From positions 42,729 to 106,728 of the forward strand of contig NZ_JANLOD010000059.1 in the NCBI RefSeq assembly GCF_025466085.1: a DNA stretch of 64,000 bases, read 5' to 3'. Origin of the DNA: Pseudomonas sp. 14P_8.1_Bac3. Its GTDB lineage: Bacteria; Pseudomonadota; Gammaproteobacteria; Pseudomonadales; Pseudomonadaceae. Position numbers and translations under genes: made by a program. A model generated the notes under the pieces. The model was not told where the DNA came from. It was given only the letters and a program-made list of their open reading frames with translations, and did no database searches. The stretch's first letter is position 1, and each line of letters starts with the position of its first letter. Below are positions 18,445 through 27,587 of the stretch, one piece after another.

Positions 18445-18906
18445 TTGCCCGACATCCGCCCGCCTGTTCTTGACGAAATCGACCGCCAACTGATCGCGGC
18501 GCTGCAGATCAATGCCCGCGAAAGCGTGGCCATGCTCGCCCGGCAATTGGGCATCGCCCGTACCACCGTGACGTCGCGGCTGGCGCGGCTGGAGAAGGCC
18601 AAAGTGATCACCGGTTATGGCGTGCGCCTCGGTCAACGGGTGGTGGACGGCGGGTTGCAGGCGTATGTCGGGATCACCGTGCAGCCGCGGTCCGGCAAGG
18701 AAGTGCTGCGCCGCCTTAGCGCCATGGCCCAGGTACAGCAGTTGTGCGCGGTGAGTGGCGAATTCGATTACGTGGCGTGGTTACGCACAGATTCGCCGGA
18801 GCAACTGGATCAGTTGCTGGATCAGATTGGCAGTGTGGATGGGGTAGAAAAGACGACCACTTCGATCATCCTGAGCAGCAAGATTGATCGCGGGCAGCCG
18901 GTCTAG
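18445..18906 (+). CDS. Lrp/AsnC family transcriptional regulator
   Basis: The 153-residue protein has an N-terminal helix-turn-helix (LDEIDRQLIAALQINARES ... VTSRLARLEKAKVI, residues about 8-60) and a C-terminal RAM ligand-binding domain. The start is TTG 18445, with TGGAGA correctly spaced upstream; no ATG is available near the conserved N terminus. It lies between gcd (divergent) and davBA (same strand, 176 bases downstream). By analogy with other Lrp-type regulators of amino-acid catabolism it may sense lysine and control davBA. This is inference from position. Confidence 0.88.
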   Translation: MPDIRPPVLDEIDRQLIAALQINARESVAMLARQLGIARTTVTSRLARLEKAKVITGYGVRLGQRVVDGGLQAYVGITVQPRSGKEVLRRLSAMAQVQQLCAVSGEFDYVAWLRTDSPEQLDQLLDQIGSVDGVEKTTTSIILSSKIDRGQPV

Positions 18907-19082
18907 GCACAGTTCCTCTTACATTGATCAGTGTGTAGTTATAGATCGTCATATTGGTCGACAACTCATCAAAACGACGACACATTGCGTCTTATTAACG
19001 TGTTCTACGCTCTCTAGAATGGCTGCCATCTTTTCCTATACTCAGACGCGCACCCCGCGTCCGGTCGCTAGCAAGGTCAGCC

Positions 19083-20765
19083 ATGAACAAGAACAATCGC
19101 CATCCTGCAGACGGTAAAAAACCGGTCACCATTTTCGGCCCGGACTTTCCTTTCGCCTTCGACGACTGGATCGAGCACCCGGCGGGCCTCGGCAGTATTC
19201 CGGCGCACAACCACGGCGCTGAAGTGGCGATTGTCGGCGCGGGCATCGCCGGTTTGGTGGCCGCTTATGAACTGATGAAACTGGGCCTGAAACCGGTCGT
19301 CTACGAAGCCTCGAAATTGGGCGGCCGTCTGCGCTCCCAGGCTTTCAACGGCACTGACGGCATCGTCGCCGAACTCGGCGGCATGCGCTTCCCGGTCTCG
19401 TCCACGGCGTTTTACCACTACGTCGACAAGCTCGGCCTCGAGACCAAGCCTTTCCCGAACCCGCTGACGCCGGCGTCGGGCAGCACGGTGATCGACATTG
19501 AAGGCAAAACCCATTACGCACAGAAACTGGCGGATCTTCCTGCACTGTTTCAGGAAGTGGCCGACGCCTGGGCGGATGCGCTGGAAGCCGGTTCACAGTT
19601 CTCCGATATCCAGCAGGCGATTCGCGACCGTGATGTGGGGCGCCTAAAAGAGTTATGGAACACCTTGGTGCCGCTGTGGGACGACCGCACGTTCTACGAC
19701 TTTGTCGCCACCTCCAAAGCGTTCGCCAAGCTCTCGTTCCATCACCGCGAAGTGTTCGGCCAGGTCGGCTTCGGCACCGGCGGCTGGGACTCGGATTTCC
19801 CGAACTCGATGCTGGAAATCTTCCGGGTGGTCATGACCAACTGCGACGATCACCAACACCTGATTGTCGGCGGCGTCGAACAAGTCCCGCAAGGCATCTG
19901 GCGCCATGTGCCAGACCGTTGCGTGCACTGGCCCGAAGGTACCAGTCTCAAATCGCTGCACCGAGGCGCGCCGCGCTCCGGGGTGAAAAAAATCGCGCAC
20001 GCCGCGGACGGCCGCTTTGCCGTCACCGACAACAACGGTGACACCCGCGAATATGCGGCGGTGCTGACCACTTGCCAGAGCTGGCTGCTGACCACCCAGA
20101 TCGAATGCGACGAAACCCTGTTCTCGCAGAAAATGTGGATGGCCCTGGACCGCACGCGCTACATGCAATCGTCGAAAACCTTCGTGATGGTCGACCGGCC
20201 GTTCTGGAAGGACAAGGACCCGGAAACCGGTCGTGACCTGATGAGCATGACCCTCACCGATCGCCTGACCCGTGGCACCTACCTGTTCGACAACGGTGAC
20301 GACAAGCCTGGGGTGATCTGCCTGTCGTACTCGTGGATGAGCGATGCGCTGAAAATGCTTCCGCACCCGGTGGAAAAACGCGTGGAGCTGGCGTTGAACG
20401 CGCTGAAAAAGATCTACCCGAAAGTGGACATCGCAGCGCGCATCATTGGCGACCCGATCACTGTGTCCTGGGAGGCCGACCCATATTTCCTCGGCGCGTT
20501 CAAAGGCGCCCTGCCCGGTCACTATCGCTATAACCAACGCATGTACGCGCATTTCATGCAGGACGACATGCCGGCCGAACAACGTGGGATTTTCATCGCC
20601 GGCGACGACGTTTCCTGGACCCCGGCATGGGTGGAAGGCGCGGTGCAGACCTCGCTCAATGCGGTGTGGGGGATCATGAAACACTTCGGCGGTGAAACTC
20701 ACGCCGAGAACCCGGGTCCAGGAGATGTGTTCAACGAGATCGGTCCGATCGCCCTGCCCGAGTAA
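19083..20765 (+). CDS. davB: lysine 2-monooxygenase
   Basis: DavB oxidatively decarboxylates L-lysine to 5-aminopentanamide using FAD and O2, the first step of the aminovalerate route. The 560-residue product shows the FAD dinucleotide motif VGAGIAGL at 51-58, followed by GGRL and ELGGMRFP. The C-terminal AGDDVSWTPAWVEGA segment belongs to the flavin amine oxidase family. Its N terminus (MNKNNRHPADGKKPVTIFGP) agrees with what I remember of P. putida DavB. The next gene, davA, starts 12 bases after the stop, so they form an operon. Confidence 0.93.
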   Translation: MNKNNRHPADGKKPVTIFGPDFPFAFDDWIEHPAGLGSIPAHNHGAEVAIVGAGIAGLVAAYELMKLGLKPVVYEASKLGGRLRSQAFNGTDGIVAELGGMRFPVSSTAFYHYVDKLGLETKPFPNPLTPASGSTVIDIEGKTHYAQKLADLPALFQEVADAWADALEAGSQFSDIQQAIRDRDVGRLKELWNTLVPLWDDRTFYDFVATSKAFAKLSFHHREVFGQVGFGTGGWDSDFPNSMLEIFRVVMTNCDDHQHLIVGGVEQVPQGIWRHVPDRCVHWPEGTSLKSLHRGAPRSGVKKIAHAADGRFAVTDNNGDTREYAAVLTTCQSWLLTTQIECDETLFSQKMWMALDRTRYMQSSKTFVMVDRPFWKDKDPETGRDLMSMTLTDRLTRGTYLFDNGDDKPGVICLSYSWMSDALKMLPHPVEKRVELALNALKKIYPKVDIAARIIGDPITVSWEADPYFLGAFKGALPGHYRYNQRMYAHFMQDDMPAEQRGIFIAGDDVSWTPAWVEGAVQTSLNAVWGIMKHFGGETHAENPGPGDVFNEIGPIALPE

Positions 20766-20777
20766 GAGGAGTCCTAA

Positions 20778-21572
20778 ATGCGCGTAGCCCTTTACCAATG
20801 TCCACCGCTGCCCCTGGATGTCGCCGGCAACCTGCAACGCCTGCATCGGCTGGCGCAGGAAGCGAAAGGCGCCGACTTGCTGGTGCTGCCGGAGATGTTC
20901 CTGACCGGCTACAACATCGGCCCCGATGCCGTCAGCGTGCTGGCGGAGGTGCACAACGGTGAGTCGGCCCAGCAAATCGCGCGCATTGCCAAAACAGCCG
21001 GGATCGCCATTCTGTACGGTTATCCCGAGCGCACCGAGGACGGGCAGATCTACAACGCCGTGCAGTTGATCGACGCCAACGGCGAGCGCCTGTGCAACTA
21101 CCGCAAGAGCCACCTGTACGGCGACCTCGATCACTCGATGTTCAGCGCCGGGCAGGGTGAGTTTCCGCTGGTGGAGCTCAATGGCTGGCAGCTGGGTTTC
21201 CTGATTTGTTACGACCTGGAGTTTCCGGAAAACGCGCGCCGCCTGGCGCTGGCCGGCGCCGAGTTGATTCTGGTGCCAACGGCGAACATGATTCCCTACG
21301 ACTTTGTCGCCGACGTCACCGTGCGCGCCCGAGCCTTCGAAAACCAGTGTTACGTGGCCTACGCCAATTACTGCGGCAATGAAGGCGACATCCATTATTG
21401 CGGCCAGAGCAGCATCGCCGCACCGGACGGCCGCCGCGTCGCCCAGGCTGGCCTGGATGAGGCATTGATCGTCGGTGAGCTGGATCGCCAGTTGATGGTC
21501 GATTCCCGTGCGGCCAACCGCTACTTGCTCGATCGCCGCCCGGAGCTTTACGGCGACCTGAACAAGCGCTGA
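20778..21572 (+). CDS. davA: 5-aminopentanamidase (nitrilase superfamily)
   Basis: DavA hydrolyses 5-aminopentanamide to 5-aminovalerate and ammonia. The 264-residue protein has the nitrilase catalytic triad in order: Glu39 (LVLPEMFLTG), Lys110 (NYRKSHLYGD) and Cys144 (FLICYDLEFP). GAGGAG precedes the ATG and the gap to davB is only 12 bases. Aminovalerate transaminase (davT) and glutarate semialdehyde dehydrogenase (davD) are not in this window and must be elsewhere. Confidence 0.94.
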   Translation: MRVALYQCPPLPLDVAGNLQRLHRLAQEAKGADLLVLPEMFLTGYNIGPDAVSVLAEVHNGESAQQIARIAKTAGIAILYGYPERTEDGQIYNAVQLIDANGERLCNYRKSHLYGDLDHSMFSAGQGEFPLVELNGWQLGFLICYDLEFPENARRLALAGAELILVPTANMIPYDFVADVTVRARAFENQCYVAYANYCGNEGDIHYCGQSSIAAPDGRRVAQAGLDEALIVGELDRQLMVDSRAANRYLLDRRPELYGDLNKR

Positions 21573-21620
21573 TACCGCTTTATCCGCTAGCATTAGCGCT
21601 TCTCTGTTCTGGAAGTGCTC

Positions 21621-24047
21621 ATGCCTGCGTTGAATCCCCCTTGCCCCCCTACCGAAACCCTGGCCAATGGTCTGCGGGTGACGCTGCGTCATGCCCCGCA
21701 TTTGAAGCGGTGCGCGGCAGCGTTGCGGGTCGCGGCAGGCAGTCATGATGTGCCATTGGCGTGGCCGGGGCTGGCGCACTTTCTTGAGCACCTGCTGTTT
21801 ATCGGCACTGAGCGGTTTCCCGCTGATCAAGGATTGATGGCCTACGTACAAGGTCACGGCGGCCCGGTGAATGCGCGGACCAGTGAACGCAGCACCGACT
21901 TCTTTTTCGAACTGGCGCCCCGAGCATTCGCCGGTGGGTTGGAGCGTCTGTCAGACATGCTCGCCCATCCGCGTATGACTCTGGACGATCAGCAGCGGGA
22001 ACGGGAAGTGCTGCAGGCAGAGTTTGTCGCCTGGTCCCAGGATGAGGGGGCGCAACAGCAGTTGGCGCTGTTCGATGGGCTTTCACCGAGTCATCCGTTG
22101 CGCGGGTTTCATGCGGGTAATCGCGACAGCCTGCCGGTGCAGCAAGCGGATTTTCAGCAAGCGCTGAAAAATTTTCATCAGCGGTTTTATCAGACCGGGC
22201 AAATGACGCTGAGCCTGGTCGGGCCGCAAAGCATTGAAGAGATGAAGCGCATGGCGCTCAATTTCAGCGCAGTCATTGCAGAAGGAAAGCATGTTCCTCA
22301 GGCGGCACCTGCGCCGCTGATGCAATCTTCCGAGACAATGTATCAACAGGTGAGCGAGGGTCGACTCGACCTGCTGTTTACGTTCGAATCGCTGCCCCCT
22401 TCGTCGGCTGAAGCGCTGGCGTTCCTGTGCCATTGGCTGAACGCCGCAAAACCCGGAGGGCTGCTGGCTGAGTTGCGCTCACACGGTGTGGCTGAGCAGT
22501 TGAACGCCAAGCCGCTGTATCAGTTTGCCGGACAAGCCGTGCTGCACGTCCAATTCAGCACCACGGCGCCGGCGAGCATGATTCGCGAAAAGCTTCTGGA
22601 TTGGCTGGGCTTTTTGGCGTCGCAGCAGGACTGTGTCCGTCTGCGTGAAGAATACGCCGCCGTGCTTGAGCGCCAGCAACAGGTCAGCAGCGCACTGGAA
22701 ATGGCTCGGTTCGACAGCGAACAGCTTGAAACCGGGCTATCCGAGCAGGGCGTTGTAGCGCTAAAGGACATCCTGAAGAAAATCGGCGCTGTGGATAACT
22801 TCAGCGGCGACTGGCAGCTGCCAGCGCCCAACCCATTTTTGCGCGTCGAGCCGCCGAGTCAAAATGCCGGGCTGATTCGCGGACAAACCAGCAAACACCG
22901 TGGTCTGCGAACGTTTGCCCAGGATCGTTCACGCAGCCGGCGGGAAAACTCCCCGATGCAATACAGCCAGGCCGTGCCGGATAACACCGTGGAAGGCGCC
23001 ATTTATCTGCGCTGGCGGCTCGGGTCCAAACCCCATGCCCGCCTCCAACAGCGACTGGAATCCCGTCTGCAATCGTTGCGTGAAAACGCGCGTCAGGCCG
23101 GCGTGGACATGTCCTTCAGTGCCTCAGGCAATGAATGGCTGCTGAAGGCGACGGGACTGCAAGCACCGATGCCCACAGTCCTCGAACATGCGCTAACAGC
23201 ACTGACGAAGACTGACAGCGATGTCTCACACGACGCACCGAAAAGCCCCGCGTTGATACCGATCAAGTACCTGCTCAAGGCACTGCCCGAGCTTTGCCTT
23301 GAACCCGTGGCGGCTTCAGATGACTTGCAGCAACTATGGTCAAATGCACGTTGGGAAGGCCTGGCGGTCGGCCTCTCGGCACACATTCAAGCGGCATTGG
23401 GTCTGGCCCTGAGCCGCGTACCCGGCGTTGCCGACACCCGCCCGTCCCCGCCGTCTTCGATCAACGCACGGCGCTTGTGGACAACTTTGGACACCGGCGC
23501 CAGCGAACATGCGTTGCTGCTGTTTTGTCCGACGGCTACGCGGGAAATCTCCGACGAAGCCGCCTGGCGTTTGTTGGCGCTTGTCTGTCAGACGCCGATC
23601 TATCAACGCCTGCGTGTGGAGCTGCAATTGGGTTATGCGGTGTTCAGCACACTGCGCCAGATCCACGGGCAGACCGGCATCCTTTTTGGCGTGCAGTCGC
23701 CGCAGACTGCGCCGTTGCAATTGCTCGAACATATGGAGCGCTTCCTGAGCGACCTGCCCGAATGGATAAACGGCATCGACGAAGCAACCTTCGTCACCCA
23801 GCGCCAGGCGTTGGCCGATCAATTCGATAAGGAAGCATTACCGCTCTCGCAAGCTGCCGAGTTGCTTTGGCAGGCCAGGCACGCTGGCCACTCGTCGGAT
23901 TATCTGACCCGGCTACCCTTGTCGATTCTGGTCCTTGAGCGCGCCGACCTGATCGCTGCCGCCCATCGCCTGAACAGCGCCGAAGGCGGCTGGCGCTGCC
24001 TGGCCAGCAGTTCCGCGCCGGGAGCGCCTTGGCAAGTGACAAAATGA
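21621..24047 (+). CDS. pqqF: PQQ biosynthesis protease PqqF (M16 family)
   Basis: PqqF is a zinc protease thought to trim modified PqqA. From ATG 21621 it has 808 residues. The inverted zinc motif HFLEH (His53, Glu56, His57) is followed by Glu134 in REREVLQAEF as third ligand. The C-terminal half has lost the metal site, as usual for the inactive half of M16 proteins. A GTG six bases upstream (21615) is a less likely start. It precedes pqqA by 155 bases, the order known for pseudomonads. Confidence 0.93.
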   Translation: MPALNPPCPPTETLANGLRVTLRHAPHLKRCAAALRVAAGSHDVPLAWPGLAHFLEHLLFIGTERFPADQGLMAYVQGHGGPVNARTSERSTDFFFELAPRAFAGGLERLSDMLAHPRMTLDDQQREREVLQAEFVAWSQDEGAQQQLALFDGLSPSHPLRGFHAGNRDSLPVQQADFQQALKNFHQRFYQTGQMTLSLVGPQSIEEMKRMALNFSAVIAEGKHVPQAAPAPLMQSSETMYQQVSEGRLDLLFTFESLPPSSAEALAFLCHWLNAAKPGGLLAELRSHGVAEQLNAKPLYQFAGQAVLHVQFSTTAPASMIREKLLDWLGFLASQQDCVRLREEYAAVLERQQQVSSALEMARFDSEQLETGLSEQGVVALKDILKKIGAVDNFSGDWQLPAPNPFLRVEPPSQNAGLIRGQTSKHRGLRTFAQDRSRSRRENSPMQYSQAVPDNTVEGAIYLRWRLGSKPHARLQQRLESRLQSLRENARQAGVDMSFSASGNEWLLKATGLQAPMPTVLEHALTALTKTDSDVSHDAPKSPALIPIKYLLKALPELCLEPVAASDDLQQLWSNARWEGLAVGLSAHIQAALGLALSRVPGVADTRPSPPSSINARRLWTTLDTGASEHALLLFCPTATREISDEAAWRLLALVCQTPIYQRLRVELQLGYAVFSTLRQIHGQTGILFGVQSPQTAPLQLLEHMERFLSDLPEWINGIDEATFVTQRQALADQFDKEALPLSQAAELLWQARHAGHSSDYLTRLPLSILVLERADLIAAAHRLNSAEGGWRCLASSSAPGAPWQVTK

Positions 24048-24202
24048 TCATTACCGCTGGTGCAATTAGCTTTTTCCAAGAATGCCGGCCAATCGAACTG
24101 TAATTTTGAGTAACATAGCCACCTAACTATCTGAACATCTCCGGCTGGAGGTGGACTATATGTATAGATCTCAACCGTCCCATCACCTGAAGGAGCGCTC
24201 CC

Positions 24203-24277
24203 ATGTCCTGGTCCAAACCTGCTTACACCGACCTGCGTATCGGCTTTGAAGTCACCATGTACTTCGCAAGCCGCTAA
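24203..24277 (+). CDS. pqqA: PQQ precursor peptide PqqA
   Basis: This 24-residue peptide begins MSWSKPAYTDLRIGFEVTMY and ends FASR. Glu16 and Tyr20 are the residues joined by PqqE and converted into the PQQ skeleton, and both are present with the required E-x3-Y spacing. AAGGAG lies seven bases before the ATG. A terminator-like hairpin follows between pqqA and pqqB, so pqqA is expected to be made in excess over the enzymes. Confidence 0.97.
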   Translation: MSWSKPAYTDLRIGFEVTMYFASR

Positions 24278-24310
24278 GGTTTGCTGTTGTAGATGGAAAG
24301 CGATAGGCAA

Positions 24311-24335
24311 CGCCTCGGTTTACCGGGGCGTTTTT
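24311..24335 (+). terminator. hairpin with T run between pqqA and pqqB
   Basis: CGCCTCGG (24311-24318), loop TTTA and CCGGGGCG (24323-24330) pair with one G-U and are followed by five T. It should act as a partial terminator that separates abundant pqqA RNA from pqqB-E. Confidence 0.82.
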
Positions 24336-24364
24336 ATGTTCAGCGTTGAAATGATGGAGCGTCC

Positions 24365-25276
24365 ATGTTTGTCCAGATTCTAGGTTCCGCCGCCGGCGGC
24401 GGTTTTCCTCAGTGGAACTGCAACTGCGTGAACTGCGCCGGTTTTCGCGACGGAAGCCTGAATGCCAAGGCCCGCACTCAGTCATCTATCGCGATTTCCG
24501 ATGACGGCGTGAACTGGGTCCTGTGCAACGCCTCGCCGGACATCCGCGCCCAGCTCCAGAGTTTTGCTCCGATGCAACCGGGCCGCGCCCTGCGCGATAC
24601 CGGGATCAGCGCGATCATTCTGATGGACAGCCAGATCGACCACACCACCGGCCTGCTCAGCCTGCGCGAAGGTTGCCCGCACGATGTCTGGTGCACCGAC
24701 ATAGTCCATGAAGACCTGAGCAGCGGTTTCCCGCTGTTCACCATGCTCACCCACTGGAACGGCGGGTTGAACTGGAACCGTATCGAGCTCGACCAAAGCT
24801 TCATCATCCCGGCCTGTCCGAATCTGCGTTTCACCCCGCTGCCGCTGCGCAGCGCGGCACCACCGTACTCACCGCACCGCTTCGATCCGCACCCGGGCGA
24901 CAACATCGGACTGATCGTCGAAGACCTGAACACTGGCGGCAAGCTGTTCTACGCGCCGGGTCTGGGCAAGGTCGATGCACCGCTGCTGGAAATGATGGCC
25001 GGCAGCAACTGCCTGCTGGTGGACGGCACGATGTGGGACGACGATGAAATGCAGCGCCGTGGCGTCGGCACCCGCACCGGCCGGGAAATGGGCCACCTGG
25101 CGCAGAACGGCCCCGGCGGCATGCTGGAAGTGCTGGAACAGCTGCCCAACCAGCGCAAGGTGCTGATCCATATCAACAACACCAATCCGATCCTTGATGA
25201 GGATTCGCCGGAGCGCGCGGAACTGGTTCGGCGTGACGTTGAAGTGGCGTATGACGGCATGAGTATTGTGTTGTAG
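24365..25276 (+). CDS. pqqB: PQQ biosynthesis protein PqqB
   Basis: PqqB has a metallo-beta-lactamase fold and is thought to hydroxylate the diamino-acid intermediate derived from PqqA. The 303-residue product begins MFVQILGSAAGGGFPQWNC and has an early cysteine cluster (NCNCVNC). MDSQIDHTTGLL stands in place of the usual HxHxDH motif, the known PqqB variation. GGAGCG precedes the ATG. A REP element separates it from pqqC, which is unusual inside this operon. Confidence 0.96.
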   Translation: MFVQILGSAAGGGFPQWNCNCVNCAGFRDGSLNAKARTQSSIAISDDGVNWVLCNASPDIRAQLQSFAPMQPGRALRDTGISAIILMDSQIDHTTGLLSLREGCPHDVWCTDIVHEDLSSGFPLFTMLTHWNGGLNWNRIELDQSFIIPACPNLRFTPLPLRSAAPPYSPHRFDPHPGDNIGLIVEDLNTGGKLFYAPGLGKVDAPLLEMMAGSNCLLVDGTMWDDDEMQRRGVGTRTGREMGHLAQNGPGGMLEVLEQLPNQRKVLIHINNTNPILDEDSPERAELVRRDVEVAYDGMSIVL

Positions 25277-25299
25277 GGCATACAGACCGCTGCACGGTC

Positions 25300-25365
25300 T
25301 ATCGCCAGCAGGCTGGCTCGCACATTGGAATGCGATCAACTGTGGGAGCCAGCCTGCTGGCGATA
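25300..25365. repeat. REP pair between pqqB and pqqC
   Basis: TATCGCCAGCAGGCTGGCTC (from 25300, arm to 25324) and its full complement (25341-25365) form a 25-base-pair stem around a 16-base loop. Outer bases GTAGGGC and GCCCTAC extend the symmetry. It may stabilise or end RNA and so set the ratio of PqqB to PqqC-E. Confidence 0.88.
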
Positions 25366-25415
25366 ACGCCCTACCCGAAACGTAGAAATCCATCGGTTGC
25401 ACCCGGAGAGCCGCA

Positions 25416-26168
25416 ATGACCGACACCCCAATGTCCCCCGCCGAATTCGAGGCCGCCCTGCGCGCCAAAGGCGCCTATTACCACATCCATCACCCCTACC
25501 ACGTGGCGATGTATGAAGGTCGGGCGAGCCGCGAGCAGATCCAGGGCTGGGTGGCCAACCGTTTCTACTACCAGGTGAACATTCCCCTGAAGGACGCCGC
25601 GATCCTCGCCAATTGCCCGGATCGCGAGATTCGTCGCGAATGGATTCAACGCCTGCTTGACCATGACGGCGCCCCGGGTGAAGACGGCGGTATCGAAGCC
25701 TGGCTGCGACTGGGCCAGGCCGTCGGCCTCGACCCCGATCAGCTGCGCTCCCAAGAGCTGGTGCTGCCCGGCGTACGTTTCGCCGTGGACGCCTACGTCA
25801 ACTTCGCTCGCCGCGCCAGCTGGCAGGAAGCCGCCAGCAGCTCACTGACCGAGCTGTTCGCGCCGCAGATCCACCAATCACGTCTGGACAGCTGGCCGCA
25901 GCATTACCCATGGATCGACCCGGCCGGCTACGAATATTTCCGCACCCGCCTGGGCCAGGCCCGCCGTGATGTGGAACACGGCCTGACCATCACGTTGCAG
26001 CACTACACGACGCGCGAAGGCCAGGAGCGCATGCTGGAAATTCTCCAGTTCAAACTGGACATTCTTTGGAGCATGCTCGATGCCATGAGCATGGCCTATG
26101 AACTGAAACGTCCGCCGTACCACAGCGTGACCGAACAACGGGTCTGGCATAAAGGAATTACCTTATGA
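25416..26168 (+). CDS. pqqC: pyrroloquinoline-quinone synthase PqqC
   Basis: PqqC catalyses the last step, ring closure and oxidation to PQQ, without a metal. The 250-residue protein has the haem-oxygenase-like helical fold. Conserved stretches include YHIHHPYHVAMYEG, WVANRFYYQVNIPLKDAAIL and YPWIDPAGYEYFRTRL. It overlaps pqqD by ATGA (26165-26168). Confidence 0.97.
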   Translation: MTDTPMSPAEFEAALRAKGAYYHIHHPYHVAMYEGRASREQIQGWVANRFYYQVNIPLKDAAILANCPDREIRREWIQRLLDHDGAPGEDGGIEAWLRLGQAVGLDPDQLRSQELVLPGVRFAVDAYVNFARRASWQEAASSSLTELFAPQIHQSRLDSWPQHYPWIDPAGYEYFRTRLGQARRDVEHGLTITLQHYTTREGQERMLEILQFKLDILWSMLDAMSMAYELKRPPYHSVTEQRVWHKGITL

Positions 26169-26440
26169 GTTTCGACCGCAGCAAGACCCCGACCTGGCGT
26201 CCCGGCTACCGTTACCAGTACGAACCGGCGCAAAAAGGCCACGTGCTGCTGTACCCCGAAGGCATGATCAAGCTCAATGAAAGTGCGGCACTGATCGGCG
26301 GTTTGATCGACGGCGAACGTAACGTCGCAGCAATCATTGCCGAACTGGACGCACAGTTCCCCGGTGTACCGGAGCTCGGTGAAGACATCGAGCAATTCAT
26401 GGAGGTCGCCCGTGCTCAGCACTGGATCGAACTTGCCTGA
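26165..26440 (+). CDS. pqqD: PQQ peptide chaperone PqqD
   Basis: PqqD binds PqqA and presents it to the radical SAM enzyme PqqE. The 91-residue protein has the small winged-helix-like fold. It carries GYRYQYEPAQKGHVLLYPEGM and LNESAALIGGLIDGERNVAA, typical of the family. It is coupled at both ends: it starts inside pqqC and its last codons overlap the pqqE start at 26412. Confidence 0.96.
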   Translation: MSFDRSKTPTWRPGYRYQYEPAQKGHVLLYPEGMIKLNESAALIGGLIDGERNVAAIIAELDAQFPGVPELGEDIEQFMEVARAQHWIELA

Positions 26441-27587
26441 TTCCGTATCGGACAAGTTACCGCCCAAACCGGAAATTGGCCTGCCGCTGTGGCTGCTGGC
26501 CGAGCTGACTTACCGCTGCCCACTGCAATGCCCTTATTGCTCCAATCCGCTGGACTTCGCCGAGCAAGGCAAAGAGCTGAGCACCGAACAATGGATCAAG
26601 GTGTTTCGCGAAGCGCGGGAGATGGGCGCAGCGCAGCTGGGTTTTTCCGGCGGTGAACCACTGGTGCGCCAGGACCTTGCCGAGCTGATCGCCGAGGCGC
26701 GCAAGCTGGGTTTCTATACCAACCTGATCACCTCCGGCATCGGCCTCACCGAGCAGAAAATCAGCGACTTCAAGAAAGCCGGCCTGGACCATATCCAGAT
26801 CAGTTTTCAAGCCAGCGACGAGCAGGTCAACAACTTGCTGGCCGGCTCGAAAAAAGCCTTTGCGCAGAAGCTGGAAATGGCGCGTGCGGTGAAAGCCCAC
26901 GGTTATCCGATGGTGCTGAATTTCGTCACCCACCGGCACAACATCGACAAGATCGACCGGATCATCGAGTTGTGCATCGCCCTTGAGGCCGACTTCGTCG
27001 AACTCGCGACCTGCCAGTTTTACGGTTGGGCGCAGCTCAATCGGGTCGGTCTCTTACCGACCAGGGAACAACTGGTCCGCGCCGAACGCATCACCAATGA
27101 ATACCGCGCCAAACTGGAAGCCGAAGGGCATCCGTGCAAACTGATTTTCGTCACCCCGGACTACTACGAAGAACGTCCCAAAGCCTGCATGAATGGCTGG
27201 GGCAGTATTTTTCTGACAGTGACCCCGGACGGAACCGCCCTGCCCTGTCATGGCGCCCGACAGATGCCGGTGCAGTTTCCCAATGTTCGCGACCACAGCA
27301 TGCAGCACATCTGGTACGACTCGTTCGGCTTCAACCGCTTTCGCGGTTACGACTGGATGCCCGAACCGTGCCGCTCCTGCGACGAGAAAGAAAAGGACTT
27401 CGGCGGCTGCCGCTGCCAGGCGTTCATGCTTACCGGTGATGCGAGCAACGCCGACCCGGTGTGCAGCAAGTCGGAACATCACGGCGTGATTCTCAAGGCC
27501 CGCGAAGAAGCCGAGCACGCGACCCAGACCATCGGACAACTGGCCTTCCGCAATGAACGAAACTCACGACTCATCGCCAAAAGCTGA
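26412..27587 (+). CDS. pqqE: radical SAM enzyme PqqE
   Basis: PqqE forms the carbon-carbon bond between Glu16 and Tyr20 of PqqA. I chose GTG 26412, inside the end of pqqD, because it is preceded by GGAGG and gives 391 residues, the family length. The radical SAM cluster CPLQCPYC (CxxxCxxC) lies near residue 30. A C-terminal SPASM domain has many cysteines (CHGARQMP ... CRSCDEKEKDFGGCRCQ) for auxiliary Fe-S clusters. Confidence 0.95.
   Translation: MLSTGSNLPDSVSDKLPPKPEIGLPLWLLAELTYRCPLQCPYCSNPLDFAEQGKELSTEQWIKVFREAREMGAAQLGFSGGEPLVRQDLAELIAEARKLGFYTNLITSGIGLTEQKISDFKKAGLDHIQISFQASDEQVNNLLAGSKKAFAQKLEMARAVKAHGYPMVLNFVTHRHNIDKIDRIIELCIALEADFVELATCQFYGWAQLNRVGLLPTREQLVRAERITNEYRAKLEAEGHPCKLIFVTPDYYEERPKACMNGWGSIFLTVTPDGTALPCHGARQMPVQFPNVRDHSMQHIWYDSFGFNRFRGYDWMPEPCRSCDEKEKDFGGCRCQAFMLTGDASNADPVCSKSEHHGVILKAREEAEHATQTIGQLAFRNERNSRLIAKS

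Noticed and set aside
19653..21857. A 734-codon open frame on the minus strand opposite davB-davA
   Set aside because: It mirrors the codon phase of strong, recognisable genes and has a His/Val/Gln/Arg-rich composition without any domain; high GC produces such frames.
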